Part shown: piece after piece, positions 8,527 through 18,316 of the stretch
Layout of the letters: each line of letters starts with the position of its first letter
How positions within the stretch are numbered: the stretch's first letter is position 1
From: an uncultured Tenacibaculum sp.
GTDB lineage: Bacteria; Bacteroidota; Bacteroidia; Flavobacteriales; Flavobacteriaceae
DNA: 64,000 bases
Assembly: GCA_947498055.1 (NCBI GenBank)
Contig: CANMJA010000003.1
Location: 62,001 to 126,000 of the forward strand
Reading direction: 5' to 3'
Translations under genes and position numbers: made by a program
The notes under the pieces: model-generated
Told to the model about the DNA's origin: nothing
Databases searched by the model: none
The model's input: only the letters and a program-made list of their open reading frames with translations

Positions 8527-10275
8527 ATGAAATTTTTACGTAATTTATTAGCATCTATTTTAGGTTTTTTTATCTCTCTTTTTTTACTATTATTATTATT
8601 TATCGGTATTGGAACTTTAGTTAGCAAACCAGAACCCGTAACAGTAAAATCAAATTCTGTTTTAGAATTAGATTTAGCTGGCATTATTAAAGACTATGCT
8701 CCTAAAGAAAACAATGCTTTTTTAGACGCATTAGAAATAAGTGATAATAAACTAGCATTAAATCATATTTTAAACGCAATTGACAATGCGCAATTAGACA
8801 ACAAGATTAAAGGAATTAGCTTAAACACCACTGCTGTTAATGCTGGTTTTGCTCAAACACAAGCTATTAGAAAAAAATTAAATGAATTTAAAGAATCAGG
8901 AAAATTCGTTTATGCCTATAACGATGTGTACAGCCAAAAAAATTATTACTTAAGCTCTGTTGCCGATAGTTTATTTTTAAATCCTGTTGGACAAATAGAT
9001 TTTGGGGGTCTTTCTTCTGAAATTCTTTATTATAAAGATTTTGAAGATAAATATGGTGTAAAAATGGAGGTAATTAGGCATGGTAAATATAAAAGTGCTG
9101 TAGAGCCTTATCTAGAAAATAAAATGAGTGAAGCTAATAGAGAACAAATTTCTTCTTTTTTAAACTCTATATGGTCTGAAATAACATTAGGCATAAGTAA
9201 GTCTAGAAACATTTCTGTTGAAAACCTAAACACAATTGCTGATAATTCTGATGCTAGAAATGCTGAATTAGCTAAAAAAAATAATCTAATTGATGCTGCT
9301 ATATACCAAGATGAGTATAACGATAAATTAGAAAAAATAGTAGATGGGAAATTTTCTACAATTTCTATCAATGATTATATTAAAGCAGGAAAAGGGAAAA
9401 AAACTTCTACTGCTAAAGATAGAATTGCCGTTATTTATGCTCAAGGGGAAATAATATATGGTAAGGGTAATGATGAAACTATAGGACAAGGAATTATTAA
9501 TAAAGCAATAAAAAAAGCGGTAAAAGATAAAAAAGTAAAAGCAATTGTTTTACGAGTAAATTCTCCTGGAGGAAGTGCTTTAGCTTCTGAATTAATTTGG
9601 AGAGAATTAGAATTAGCTAAAAAAGAGAAACCTTTAATAGTTTCTATGGGAAATTTAGCTGCTTCTGGAGGATATTATATTGCATGTAACGCAGATCTTA
9701 TTTTTGCTGAACCAACAACTATAACTGGTTCTATTGGTGTATTTGGAGCAGTACCTAATGCGTATGAATTATCTAAAAACATAGGAATTAATGCAGAACA
9801 AGTAAACACAAATAAAAGCCCTCAATATAGCGTGTTTGAACCTATTTCTAAACAGTTTTATGACGTTACTAAAGAAGGAGTAGAACATATTTACACAACT
9901 TTTGTAAACAGAGTAGCAGCGGGAAGAAAATTAACTTTTGAACAAGTAGATGCAGTAGCACAAGGTAGAGTTTGGTCTGGTAAAGAAGCTATTAGTAAAG
10001 GGTTGGTAGATGAATTAGGTAGCTTAGAAGACGCTATAAACTCTGCTGCTCAATTAGCCGAATTAAAAGATTTCAGAATCAAAAACTACCCAAACTACAA
10101 AAAAGAGTTCAAAGAAATGTTAGATAGCTTTTCTCCTTTTGCAAAAGTAAATAAAGAAGACATTTTAAAAGAAGCCTTAGGAAACGAAAACTATAGGTTA
10201 TTTACACAAATAAATCAGTTTAAAAATTTAAAAGGTATACAAACCAGAATGCCATATATTATTGATATCAAATAA
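8527..10275 (+). CDS. sppA: Signal peptide peptidase SppA, 67-kDa type
   Basis: 582 residues, the long two-domain form of peptidase family S49. It cleaves remnant signal peptides in the inner membrane. An N-terminal signal anchor (about 7-32) is followed by two tandem S49 domains. The catalytic dyad is split as in E. coli SppA: lysine K189 in HGKYKSAVEPYL of the first domain and serine S380 in GNLAASGGYYIA of the second. The RVNSPGGSALASE substrate-groove motif and the TGSIGVFG loop are also present. Own promoter and a strong terminator, so monocistronic. Confidence 0.95.
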   Translation: MKFLRNLLASILGFFISLFLLLLLFIGIGTLVSKPEPVTVKSNSVLELDLAGIIKDYAPKENNAFLDALEISDNKLALNHILNAIDNAQLDNKIKGISLNTTAVNAGFAQTQAIRKKLNEFKESGKFVYAYNDVYSQKNYYLSSVADSLFLNPVGQIDFGGLSSEILYYKDFEDKYGVKMEVIRHGKYKSAVEPYLENKMSEANREQISSFLNSIWSEITLGISKSRNISVENLNTIADNSDARNAELAKKNNLIDAAIYQDEYNDKLEKIVDGKFSTISINDYIKAGKGKKTSTAKDRIAVIYAQGEIIYGKGNDETIGQGIINKAIKKAVKDKKVKAIVLRVNSPGGSALASELIWRELELAKKEKPLIVSMGNLAASGGYYIACNADLIFAEPTTITGSIGVFGAVPNAYELSKNIGINAEQVNTNKSPQYSVFEPISKQFYDVTKEGVEHIYTTFVNRVAAGRKLTFEQVDAVAQGRVWSGKEAISKGLVDELGSLEDAINSAAQLAELKDFRIKNYPNYKKEFKEMLDSFSPFAKVNKEDILKEALGNENYRLFTQINQFKNLKGIQTRMPYIIDIK

Positions 10276-10298
10276 CAAAAATCTTATTTTTAAAGTAC

Positions 10299-10336
10299 AA
10301 AAAAGCCGATTAAAATTAATTAATCGGCTTTTTTGT
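10299..10336. terminator. Bidirectional terminator between sppA and the YceI gene
   Basis: AAAAAGCCGATTA / TAATCGGCTTTTTT perfect stem with T-tracts on both strands, between convergent genes. Confidence 0.88.
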
Positions 10337-10369
10337 ATTGTTATAATATTACTTCTAAAATAATAGTAC

Positions 10370-11014
10370 TTATTTTCTAGCTTTAATTTCGAAAGAAAAA
10401 CCAATTAAATCATTAATTGCTTTATCTTTTAAATTCTCGAAAAACTTACCTGATTTATACTGAACTCCAAAATCTGTTCTATCTACATTAAAAGGCTCAC
10501 TCTTAAAAGTAAGATCATTTCCATTTTCAGTTACCGTAGCTGGTATCGTAATGCTTTTAGTAACATCTTTAATAGTTAAATTACCTGTTACCTGTAATTT
10601 TCCTCCTTTTACCTCTGAACTAGTTACTTCAAATTTAGCTGTAGGGAATTTTTCTACATCAAAGAAATCTGGAGCTTTTAAGTGTCCTTCTAACTTTTCT
10701 TTCCCTTCTTCAACTTTTAAGTCTAAACAGTTAATTGACTTCATGTCAATAATAAACATTCCTGTTTTTAAAACACCTTTTTCTACTTCAAATAAACCTT
10801 TTTCAAGCTTTACATTTCCATTATGTCCTTCTCCAACAGGGTGAGCTCCTTTCCAAGTAACTAAAGATTCAGCAACATTTGCATTGTAAGAATCTATAGG
10901 GTTTGTTACTTTTTTTTCTACTTTAACCTCTTCTTTAGTTTCTACTTTTTTTTCGCCTTTACAAGAAGTTAATGCTATGGCAACAACTGCTAATGATAAA
11001 ATTATTTTCTTCAT
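10370..11014 (-). CDS. YceI-family lipoprotein
   Basis: 214 residues: lipoprotein signal with lipobox LTSC (Cys about 18), a Lys/Glu-rich linker, and a YceI lipocalin-like domain (about 40-214) with the SYNANVAESLVTWKGAH start and KSEPFNVDRTDFGVQYKSG segment typical of the family. YceI proteins bind amphiphilic or isoprenoid ligands in the periplasm; the ligand here is unknown. A TATATTTG box upstream (11052-11059, minus strand) separates it from dtd, so it has its own promoter. Confidence 0.88.
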   Translation of the reverse strand: MKKIILSLAVVAIALTSCKGEKKVETKEEVKVEKKVTNPIDSYNANVAESLVTWKGAHPVGEGHNGNVKLEKGLFEVEKGVLKTGMFIIDMKSINCLDLKVEEGKEKLEGHLKAPDFFDVEKFPTAKFEVTSSEVKGGKLQVTGNLTIKDVTKSITIPATVTENGNDLTFKSEPFNVDRTDFGVQYKSGKFFENLKDKAINDLIGFSFEIKARK

Positions 11015-11051
11015 TTTTTTTGATTTTAGAATTTTAATTTATATTCCATGG

Positions 11052-11059
11052 CAAATATA
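11052..11059 (-). promoter_or_regulatory. Promoter -7 box for the YceI gene
   Basis: TATATTTG on the minus strand 38 nt before the ATG at 11014, in the gap after dtd. Confidence 0.5.
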
Positions 11060-11082
11060 TAGACTATTTATTGCTTTAAAAA

Positions 11083-11535
11083 TTATTTTTTATCTTTTGT
11101 ATCTATTATAATCGTCACAGGACCATCATTTAATAACTCTACTTTCATATCTGCACCAAACTCACCAGTTTCTACATTTTTACCTAGTTTTTTTTCAAAA
11201 CTAACAATAAATTTTTCATACATTGGCTTTGCAAACTCTGGCTTAGACGCTTTTATATAACTAGGCCTGTTTCCTTTTTTAGTAGATGCTTGCAGTGTAA
11301 ATTGGCTTACAATTATGGCTTCTCCATCTATATTTAGTAACGAAGCATTCATTGTATTATTTTCGTCGTTAAAAATTCTAAGATTTACTATTTTATTTGT
11401 TAACCAATCAATATCTTCCTTAGAATCCGCATCTTCAATACCTACCAAAATTAAAAGTCCTTTCTTTATGTTTGCTATTTTTATGGCATTTACAGTGACA
11501 CTTGCATAAGAAACTCTTTGTATTACGGCTTTCAT
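11083..11535 (-). CDS. dtd: D-aminoacyl-tRNA deacylase
   Basis: 150 residues, the standard DTD length. Hydrolyses D-aminoacyl-tRNAs (and Gly-tRNA-Ala) in the cytosol. Signature motifs: MKAVIQRVSYASVTV at the N-terminus, the SQFTLQAS catalytic loop, and the C-terminal NDGPVTIIIDT containing the cross-subunit Gly-cisPro. Only 13 nt downstream of rsgA, so co-transcribed with it. Confidence 0.95.
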   Translation of the reverse strand: MKAVIQRVSYASVTVNAIKIANIKKGLLILVGIEDADSKEDIDWLTNKIVNLRIFNDENNTMNASLLNIDGEAIIVSQFTLQASTKKGNRPSYIKASKPEFAKPMYEKFIVSFEKKLGKNVETGEFGADMKVELLNDGPVTIIIDTKDKK

Positions 11536-11548
11536 AATTTAACAATGT

Positions 11549-12499
11549 TTATTTTCCAGATAAAATATCTGTCCTATAATTTTCTTCCTCTCCTTCTAAA
11601 ATTTGCAAATAACTTTTATAACGAGACCATGCAATTTCTTCCTTTTCTAAGGCTTCTTTAACCGCACAACTAGGTTCGTTTATATGAATACAATTATTGA
11701 ATTTACAATCTTGTTTTAATGCAAAAAACTCTCTAAAATAATCTCCCAATTCATCTTTCTCCATATCTACAACACCAAAACCTTTTATTCCGGGAGTATC
11801 TATAATTTGTGCATTAAAACTTAAATCAAACATTTCTGCAAAAGTAGTCGTATGCTGTCCTTGCTTGTGTTGCTCTGATATTTCTTTCGTTTTTAAGTTT
11901 AACTGAGGCTCTATGTTATTTAACAAGGTCGTTTTTCCTACCCCAGAATGACCAGAAAACATGCTTATCTTATCTTGCATCATTTCTTTTATCAAATCAA
12001 CATTTTTTCCGGTTGTAGCAGCTATTTCTATACATGTATAGCCAATAGGTTCGTAAATATCTTTTAAATATAGTATTTCTGCTTTCTGCTCTATATCGTA
12101 AGTATCAATTTTATTAAAAACAAGAATAGTTTCAATAGAATATGCTTCTGCAGTTGCTAAAAATCGATCTATAAAAGTGGTAAATGTTGGTGGATTATTA
12201 ATGGTTATTAAAAGAAAAACCTGATCTACATTAGAAGCTATTATATGTGTTTGTTTAGATAGGTTAACAGATTTTCTAACAATTAAGTTTTTACGATCGA
12301 AAATGGTAATAATTACTCCTGTTTCTTCATCACTTTTATTTTCTATTTCAAAATCAACTTTATCACCAACAGCAATAGGATTTGTACTTTTTATTCCTTT
12401 TAGTCTAAATTTACCTTTAATTCTACATTTGTAAAAACTGTTGTTTTCCGCTTTTACCCAATACCAACTTCCTGTTGATTTATACACTGTACCTATCAT
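11549..12499 (-). CDS. rsgA: Ribosome small subunit GTPase RsgA
   Basis: Circularly permuted GTPase that assists late 30S maturation. I take the start at 12499 (MIGTVYKSTGSWYWV, the family N-terminus); the frame is open to an ATG at 12532, but those 11 extra residues do not fit. In order: OB fold (1-75), permuted GTPase domain with NKID (G4), GHSGVGKTTLLN (P-loop, G1) and DTPGIKGFG (G3), then a C-terminal zinc domain with C..C..H..C (CKFNNCIHINEPSC). First gene of an rsgA-dtd unit. In related flavobacteria, as I recall, this pair follows the DAHP synthase gene directly; here 4.7 kb of outer-membrane genes lie between. Confidence 0.94.
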   Translation of the reverse strand: MIGTVYKSTGSWYWVKAENNSFYKCRIKGKFRLKGIKSTNPIAVGDKVDFEIENKSDEETGVIITIFDRKNLIVRKSVNLSKQTHIIASNVDQVFLLITINNPPTFTTFIDRFLATAEAYSIETILVFNKIDTYDIEQKAEILYLKDIYEPIGYTCIEIAATTGKNVDLIKEMMQDKISMFSGHSGVGKTTLLNNIEPQLNLKTKEISEQHKQGQHTTTFAEMFDLSFNAQIIDTPGIKGFGVVDMEKDELGDYFREFFALKQDCKFNNCIHINEPSCAVKEALEKEEIAWSRYKSYLQILEGEEENYRTDILSGK

Positions 12500-12765
12500 A
12501 TAACAAAGATGAGAATAAAAAATTGAATGCAAAGAAAGTTGTTTCTATTTCAAATAGTCTATTTACAAACGAATGAAGTAATAAATTCTTAAATCTAAAG
12601 ATTCTATAATTCACATTTAGTAATAGCGAAGTGTTTGTTAAAAATTATTTAATCATTAACATAATAACCATTTAAGAATGTAATTTTTATTACATTAAAA
12701 TAACAATTACCTTTAGGTTTAATTAAATCAACCCAATGGTAATTTAACCTCCTAAAAAATTAACA

Positions 12766-13494
12766 ATGAAAGTAATCATAGCACTCGTCTTTTTTTTAAA
12801 TTTTAGCTCAATTATTGCACAAACAAACGGTAGAATCACCTACAAAGCATACTTCGCAAAATCTGAGGCCACAGAAGAATTAAGAAATAAAAGCATAAAA
12901 CATTATCAAGATTTATTAGATGAAGAAATGATGGCTAAAATGCTAACTTTTAACCTAGATTTTAACAATAGTGAATCTTTATTTTACTTGTCAAAGAGTT
13001 TAATCTCAGAACATGAAAACCAAGACAGAAAAAAATATGTTACAGGTATGTTTTATGGATATGATAAAATTTATGTAAACAGAAGCGAAGATAAATTAGT
13101 AGAACAATTGTATTATGCTTTTGGAACTTTGCTTAAACATAGAAAAGCAAGTTTAGTAAAATGGAAATTAACTAAAGAAACAAAAAACATAAGCGGTTAT
13201 AAATGTTACAAAGCCACATATACCTATATACAGAAATGGAGAGGAAGAGAATTTCCTTGGGAAGTGGTAGCATGGTATAGTCCAGAAATACCATTACAAT
13301 ATGGTCCTATTCGTTACAGTGGCCTTCCTGGACTTATTTTAGAACTATCTGAGAATAAATTAGGGTTTGTTGTTGATAAAATAAAATTTTCTAAAGAAAA
13401 AGTGAAAATTAAAATACCTAATAAAGGAGAAGTCTTAACAGAAGAAGAAGTAAATAAAAGACATAAAAAAGCAAAAGAACAATTAAGTAATTAA
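12766..13494 (+). CDS. GLPGLI family protein
   Basis: 242 residues with a Sec signal peptide (1-18, cleavage after IIAQ) and the diagnostic motif SGLPGLILEL near residue 190, preceded by EVVAWYSPEIPLQYGP. This Bacteroidota-specific secreted or periplasmic family has no established function. It is followed after 61 nt by a large outer-membrane protein gene, the same pairing seen at 29.5-34 kb, which suggests the two products work together at the outer membrane. A TAGGTTTA box 54 nt upstream is a weak promoter candidate. Confidence 0.9.
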   Translation: MKVIIALVFFLNFSSIIAQTNGRITYKAYFAKSEATEELRNKSIKHYQDLLDEEMMAKMLTFNLDFNNSESLFYLSKSLISEHENQDRKKYVTGMFYGYDKIYVNRSEDKLVEQLYYAFGTLLKHRKASLVKWKLTKETKNISGYKCYKATYTYIQKWRGREFPWEVVAWYSPEIPLQYGPIRYSGLPGLILELSENKLGFVVDKIKFSKEKVKIKIPNKGEVLTEEEVNKRHKKAKEQLSN

Positions 13495-13555
13495 TTATTA
13501 GAAATGTATTCCGTTTGTTTAGTGGAATTATTTTTACACATGCATTCCTTTCATA

Positions 13556-16246
13556 ATGAATAACAATATTGTTAATATAAAAAATAGATGCATTCTTTTA
13601 TTCTCTTGCTTAGTTCTTTTTTACTCAAATGTTTATTCTCAAACCTTTTTTGGTACAGTAAAAGATACTTTAAATACTCCTTTGCAAAATGCAAATGTAA
13701 TAGCCGAACCAGCTGAGGAAGGAAAAGAATTAAAATTTTCTATTACCGATTTTTTAGGTAGATACAAATTAAAGTTAGAAAAAAATGTTTCATACACCAT
13801 TAAAGTGTCGTATGTAGGACATACTACTAAAACCTATCAAACACATGTTAATTATTCTAAAAAAGAATATCACTTTATACTTAAACAAAAAGAAGAATTA
13901 CTAGATGAAATAGTCATAAAATATGAGTACACTCCTATTATTGTAAAAAAAGATACGCTTATTTATAATGTAAATGCTTTTAAAAATGGTAAAGAATTTA
14001 AGATGATTGAAATTTTAGAAAAAATGCCAGGTTTTGAAGTAGAGGAAAATGGAACTGTAAAAGTTCAAGGTAAAAAAGTAACTAAAATGCTTGTTGAAAA
14101 TAAACCTTTTTTTGGAGGAAGCACCAAATTAGCGATTGAAAATATTCCTGCAGATGCTCTAGATAAAATAGAAGTCATAGATAATTTTAATGAAGTTGCT
14201 TTTTTAAAACAAGTTTCTGATAGTGAAGAAATGATCATTAATGTAAAACTAAAGAAAGACAAGAAAGAATTTATTTTTGGGGATGTTGAAGCTGGTGCAG
14301 AAGTAGCTGAAGATAATGGTTTTTATTCATTACATTCTGCCTTATTTTCTTATAATAAAAAAACGAATTTAAGTTTTATTGGTAATCTTAATAATATAGG
14401 AAAACGATCTTTTTCTTTTGAAGATATAATGCGTTTTCAAAATAGTGACAGTAAATTTATTAATAGTAGAGATAATCAAATAAGTCTTTCAAATTTTGCT
14501 GCTAATAATAAAAATACACTTAAAAATAACACACAATTTTCGGCGCTAAATATAAGTTTTGAAGTAAACCCTAAATTGAATATTGATGGATATGGTATTT
14601 TTTCTAAATTAAATACAATTGGTAAGGAGGAAGAAGAAATAAAATATTTACAGGTTAATTCATTTTCATCTGAAAACAGAACATACGACAGAGAAATTAA
14701 TGAATTATTAGCTATAGGAAGTCTAAAAATGAATTATTCTCCTAGCATTAACTCCAAAATGATTTATAGAATTCAATTTCAAAACACTACACCTGAAGAA
14801 AGTGAAGAATTTATTTCTGTATTTAATGACCGTATTACTACTCTTGATACAAAAGAAAAAACGCGTGTTAATAAATTAAACCAATTTTTAGAGTGGCATA
14901 AAAAACACGATAGAAGACATATAACCACTTTCGTATTTAGTCAAAAATATCAAGATAAAAAGGTGAAAAAAAATTGGCTTAGTAATATTCCTATTTTAAA
15001 TGAATTTATTCCTTTTGAAGAAGAAAATTTATACCATTTAAATCAAAATAAAAAAAATATAAGCAATCATATTAATGTACTAATTAAACATTATTGGATT
15101 GCTTATGATTTGCATCATTTTTATTTTAACATAGGAAACAATTTTGAGAATACAAATTTAAAAACCTCTGAACAGCAGCTATTAAATAATGGTGAAATTG
15201 TTGATTTTTCTAACGGTAAATTTGGAAATGACTTACGGTTTTCTTTAAATGATTTTTATATTGGACTTGAATATAAATTCAAAATTAAAAAGTGGGAAAA
15301 TAAATTGTCTTTATATAATCACTTTTTTAATTTACATTCTCAACAAACGGATAGCCATCAAATAAAAACCTCTTTATTTGAACCAAAATGGAATAGTGAA
15401 TATGAGTTTAATCCTACAGAAAACATAGCTTTTGAATATAAATTTTCTAATGAATTTCCGAAAGCAAATCAATTTCTTGAACAATTTACTTTAATAAATT
15501 ATAATTCTATATTTAAAGGAAACTCTTTATTAAGAAATGAGAAGTTTCATAATGCAAAACTACACTACTCTAAATACAACATGTATAAAGGATTAATTAT
15601 TATAGCTAACATAGATTATAATAAAAAAATAAGAACGATTAGAAATCAAATTAAGTTAACAGAAATAGATCAATTTATTACACCAGTAATAACGAACAAT
15701 CCAGAGGTTAATTTAAGAGTTTCAGGAATGCTAGAAAAACAGGTTAATAAATTTAAGTTATCATTTAGAACATCATTAAGATGGTTTGAATTTGTACAAA
15801 CTATAAATAATAGAACTACTATAAACAAGAGTAATAATCAAAGTTTAGTTTTTAAAATTAGAACAGCAGATAAAAAACTACCAAAACTAGGTCTTCGTTA
15901 CACCAAAATATTTAATCAGTTTGACGGATTAACCAATTCTTCATTAACTTCTGATAGAATTAAATTTAACACGAATACTAACTTTCTAAAACACTTTACA
16001 TTTAAAGGTGATTTTGAAGTAACGTATGTTAAAAATCAAAATAATCAAACAAATAGTTATCAAATAGTAAATGCTTCTTTAAATTATAAGAAGAGAAATC
16101 ATCCTTTAAGCTTTGAAATTTCTGCTCAAAATTTTCTAAATAATAAGGTGAAAATAAATAATAGTTTCTCAGATTTCATAATTTCAAGTAACCAAACATA
16201 TACTTTACCAAGAATAATAATGCTTACTTTAAGATATAAAATTTAA
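13556..16246 (+). CDS. TonB-receptor-like outer-membrane protein with carboxypeptidase-regulatory domain
   Basis: 896 residues: signal peptide (about 1-29), an N-terminal carboxypeptidase-regulatory-like beta-sandwich (30-120, FFGTVKDTLNTPLQNANV...), a plug-like region with the TLIYNVNAFKNG and KMLVENKPFFGG segments (130-235), then a long beta-barrel region ending in an aromatic-rich strand (IIMLTLRYKI). It lacks a typical SusC N-terminal extension, and a TonB box is not obvious. Likely an outer-membrane receptor or assembly protein acting with the GLPGLI protein encoded just upstream. Homologous in layout to the protein at 29453-32179. The 277 bp after it contain no gene I can support. Confidence 0.85.
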   Translation: MNNNIVNIKNRCILLFSCLVLFYSNVYSQTFFGTVKDTLNTPLQNANVIAEPAEEGKELKFSITDFLGRYKLKLEKNVSYTIKVSYVGHTTKTYQTHVNYSKKEYHFILKQKEELLDEIVIKYEYTPIIVKKDTLIYNVNAFKNGKEFKMIEILEKMPGFEVEENGTVKVQGKKVTKMLVENKPFFGGSTKLAIENIPADALDKIEVIDNFNEVAFLKQVSDSEEMIINVKLKKDKKEFIFGDVEAGAEVAEDNGFYSLHSALFSYNKKTNLSFIGNLNNIGKRSFSFEDIMRFQNSDSKFINSRDNQISLSNFAANNKNTLKNNTQFSALNISFEVNPKLNIDGYGIFSKLNTIGKEEEEIKYLQVNSFSSENRTYDREINELLAIGSLKMNYSPSINSKMIYRIQFQNTTPEESEEFISVFNDRITTLDTKEKTRVNKLNQFLEWHKKHDRRHITTFVFSQKYQDKKVKKNWLSNIPILNEFIPFEEENLYHLNQNKKNISNHINVLIKHYWIAYDLHHFYFNIGNNFENTNLKTSEQQLLNNGEIVDFSNGKFGNDLRFSLNDFYIGLEYKFKIKKWENKLSLYNHFFNLHSQQTDSHQIKTSLFEPKWNSEYEFNPTENIAFEYKFSNEFPKANQFLEQFTLINYNSIFKGNSLLRNEKFHNAKLHYSKYNMYKGLIIIANIDYNKKIRTIRNQIKLTEIDQFITPVITNNPEVNLRVSGMLEKQVNKFKLSFRTSLRWFEFVQTINNRTTINKSNNQSLVFKIRTADKKLPKLGLRYTKIFNQFDGLTNSSLTSDRIKFNTNTNFLKHFTFKGDFEVTYVKNQNNQTNSYQIVNASLNYKKRNHPLSFEISAQNFLNNKVKINNSFSDFIISSNQTYTLPRIIMLTLRYKI

Positions 16247-16523
16247 AAAATCCCCGATCGGAAATGTTCTCCGTACACACAAAGCAAATCAAACAAAGTA
16301 AGTTTTCTTGTAAAACGATCTTGTTTTTACTGTAGAGCGTCCTTTTTGTAAGTTTATCAAATGAAATAGATATAGATGTTTTAATTGAAAGTTTAATGTA
16401 AATTGATGGTATATTATTACGGATTGCAACCTCTATTTTAAATACTATTCTTATAAATTTTCATTTATATTTTGAACATGTTAATAAAGATTACTAATTT
16501 AGCCCCGTTTTTAAAAATTCAAA

Positions 16524-17177
16524 ATGATTATGAAAAAAATACTTTTTTTATTATTTATTATGCTATTAACTTTCGTTAATGCACAAACAAATTTATATGA
16601 GAATCCAAAATTTGATTCTATAGCCAAAGAACATAAAAAAATTGCCATTTTACCATTCAAAGCTCAGGTTAAATTAAGAAAAAAGCAGATGAAAAAGATG
16701 ACTGCTGATGATATACATAAACTAGAGATTGCAGAAGGTAAAAGTATTCAAACTGCTATGTATTCTTGGTTTTTGAAAAGAAAAAAAAGAGGTAAATTGA
16801 AAACTATTGAAATTCAAGATCCTAATAAAACTACTGCTTTATTAAGAAAAAAGAATATTGATCAAGAAAATCAAATAGATTATACTCCTGAAGAATTAGC
16901 TAAAATACTTGAAGTGGATGCAATTATATCTGGCGATTTTAAGACAAACAAACCTATGTCTGAAGGTGCATCTATAGCGCTAGGTTTATTAGTAGGTTTT
17001 TGGGGATCAACCAATTCAGCAACCATAAACATGTCTGTTCACAATGCTAATGACGGGGTTCTCTTATGGAATTACAACAAAAAGGTGAGAGGAAGTATAG
17101 GTTCTAGCCCAGACGATTTAATAAATAAATTAATGAGAAAAGCATCTAGAAGACTTTCTTATACTAAGAAGAAATAA
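16524..17177 (+). CDS. Secreted protein of unknown function
   Basis: 217 residues with a Sec signal peptide (about 1-21, ends FVNAQ); the ATG at 16530 two codons later is an equally good start. The mature part begins with a KKIAILPFKAQVKLR strand and has an EELAKILEVDAIISGDF segment and a Gly-rich hydrophobic stretch (GASIALGLLVGFWGS), followed by a VLLWNYNKKVRGS strand. This resembles periplasmic CsgG/GNA1162-type lipoprotein folds, where a short IxPF strand precedes a helix and a DAIIxG strand, but I would not name it. Monocistronic with a strong terminator. Confidence 0.7.
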   Translation: MIMKKILFLLFIMLLTFVNAQTNLYENPKFDSIAKEHKKIAILPFKAQVKLRKKQMKKMTADDIHKLEIAEGKSIQTAMYSWFLKRKKRGKLKTIEIQDPNKTTALLRKKNIDQENQIDYTPEELAKILEVDAIISGDFKTNKPMSEGASIALGLLVGFWGSTNSATINMSVHNANDGVLLWNYNKKVRGSIGSSPDDLINKLMRKASRRLSYTKKK

Positions 17178-17183
17178 TCAAAT

Positions 17184-17212
17184 AAAAAAAGCGCCTTTTG
17201 GCGCTTTTTTTT
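17184..17212. terminator. Bidirectional terminator
   Basis: AAAAAAAGCGCC TTTT GGCGCTTTTTTTT, between the convergent secreted-protein gene and the DAHP synthase gene. Confidence 0.92.
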
Positions 17213-17221
17213 ATATCTAAT

Positions 17222-18304
17222 CTATCCGTTTATTATTTTTTTCTGATGATTGATACTTTCTTGATGAATCGCTTTAAATATTTTTAAAACAAACTCTTCA
17301 CTCAAGTTATTTTCTTCCCCTTCAAGAATCATTTTTCCTAAAATCTCGTTCCAACGTTTCGTTTGTAAAATGGCAACATTTTTCTCTTTTTTAAGTGCTC
17401 CTATTTTATCCGAAATTTTCATTCGCTTTCCTAACATTTCTGTTAATTGATGATCTACTACATCAATCTGCGTTCTTAATGTATTTAATGCATTTCTATA
17501 ATCCGCTTCTGTATCTGTAGTTTTTCTGATTTTTAAATCAGTCATCATTTGAACTAATGAAGTAGGTGTAATTTGCTGTTTAGCATCACTCCATGCATTA
17601 TCAGGATCGTAATGAGTTTCTACCATTAATCCATCAAAATTTAAATCTAATGCAGTTTGGCAAATATCAAAAATAATATCTCTTCTACCTGCAATATGAG
17701 AAGGATCACAAATTAAAGGTAAATCTGGAAAACGATTTTGTAATTCAATAGGTATTTGCCATTCCGGATTGTTACGGTATCTTGTTTTCTCGTAAGTAGA
17801 AAAACCTCTATGAATAGCTCCTAATTTTTTAATATCTGCAGTATAAAATCTTTCTAACGCTCCAAGCCAAAGCGGTAAATCTGGGTTTACAGGATTTTTA
17901 ACTAGAACTATTTTATCTGTTCCTTTTAAAGCATCTGCAATTTCTTGTACAATAAAAGGGCTTACTGTTGTTCTTGCTCCTATCCATAAAATATCAATAT
18001 CATGTTTTAGTGCTAATTCAACATGATTTTTGTTAGCCACCTCTGTAGTAGTTAACATTCCTGTTTCTTTTTTTGCAGTTTGCAGCCACTTAAGACCTAA
18101 AGCACCAACTCCTTCAAAATTACCAGGTCTGGTTCTAGGTTTCCAAATACCAGCTCTTAATACAGAGGCATCTGTGTCTTTTAATTCGTGTGCAATTTTA
18201 AGTAATTGATCTTCTGTTTCTGCACTACAAGGACCTGCAATTACTAATGGATGATTTAATTTAAAATCATCTAACCATGTTCTTAATTCTTTTTTGTTCT
18301 CCAT
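17222..18304 (-). CDS. Bifunctional DAHP synthase / chorismate mutase
   Basis: 360 residues. N-terminal type I DAHP synthase of the KDPS-like subgroup (about 1-260; PLVIAGPCSAET, RAGIWKPRTRPGNFEG, KNPVNPDLPLWLGALER, CDPSHIAGRRD) joined to a C-terminal AroQ-type chorismate mutase (about 265-360; LRTQIDVVDHQLTEMLGKRM). It catalyses the entry step of the shikimate pathway and the first step from chorismate to prephenate; the fusion allows prephenate-branch feedback in this class. Last gene of the phe/tyr operon, 12 nt after tyrA. Usually annotated aroG/aroF-type; I leave the symbol blank because usage differs. Confidence 0.94.
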   Translation of the reverse strand: MENKKELRTWLDDFKLNHPLVIAGPCSAETEDQLLKIAHELKDTDASVLRAGIWKPRTRPGNFEGVGALGLKWLQTAKKETGMLTTTEVANKNHVELALKHDIDILWIGARTTVSPFIVQEIADALKGTDKIVLVKNPVNPDLPLWLGALERFYTADIKKLGAIHRGFSTYEKTRYRNNPEWQIPIELQNRFPDLPLICDPSHIAGRRDIIFDICQTALDLNFDGLMVETHYDPDNAWSDAKQQITPTSLVQMMTDLKIRKTTDTEADYRNALNTLRTQIDVVDHQLTEMLGKRMKISDKIGALKKEKNVAILQTKRWNEILGKMILEGEENNLSEEFVLKIFKAIHQESINHQKKIING

Positions 18305-18316
18305 TTGGATTCACTT

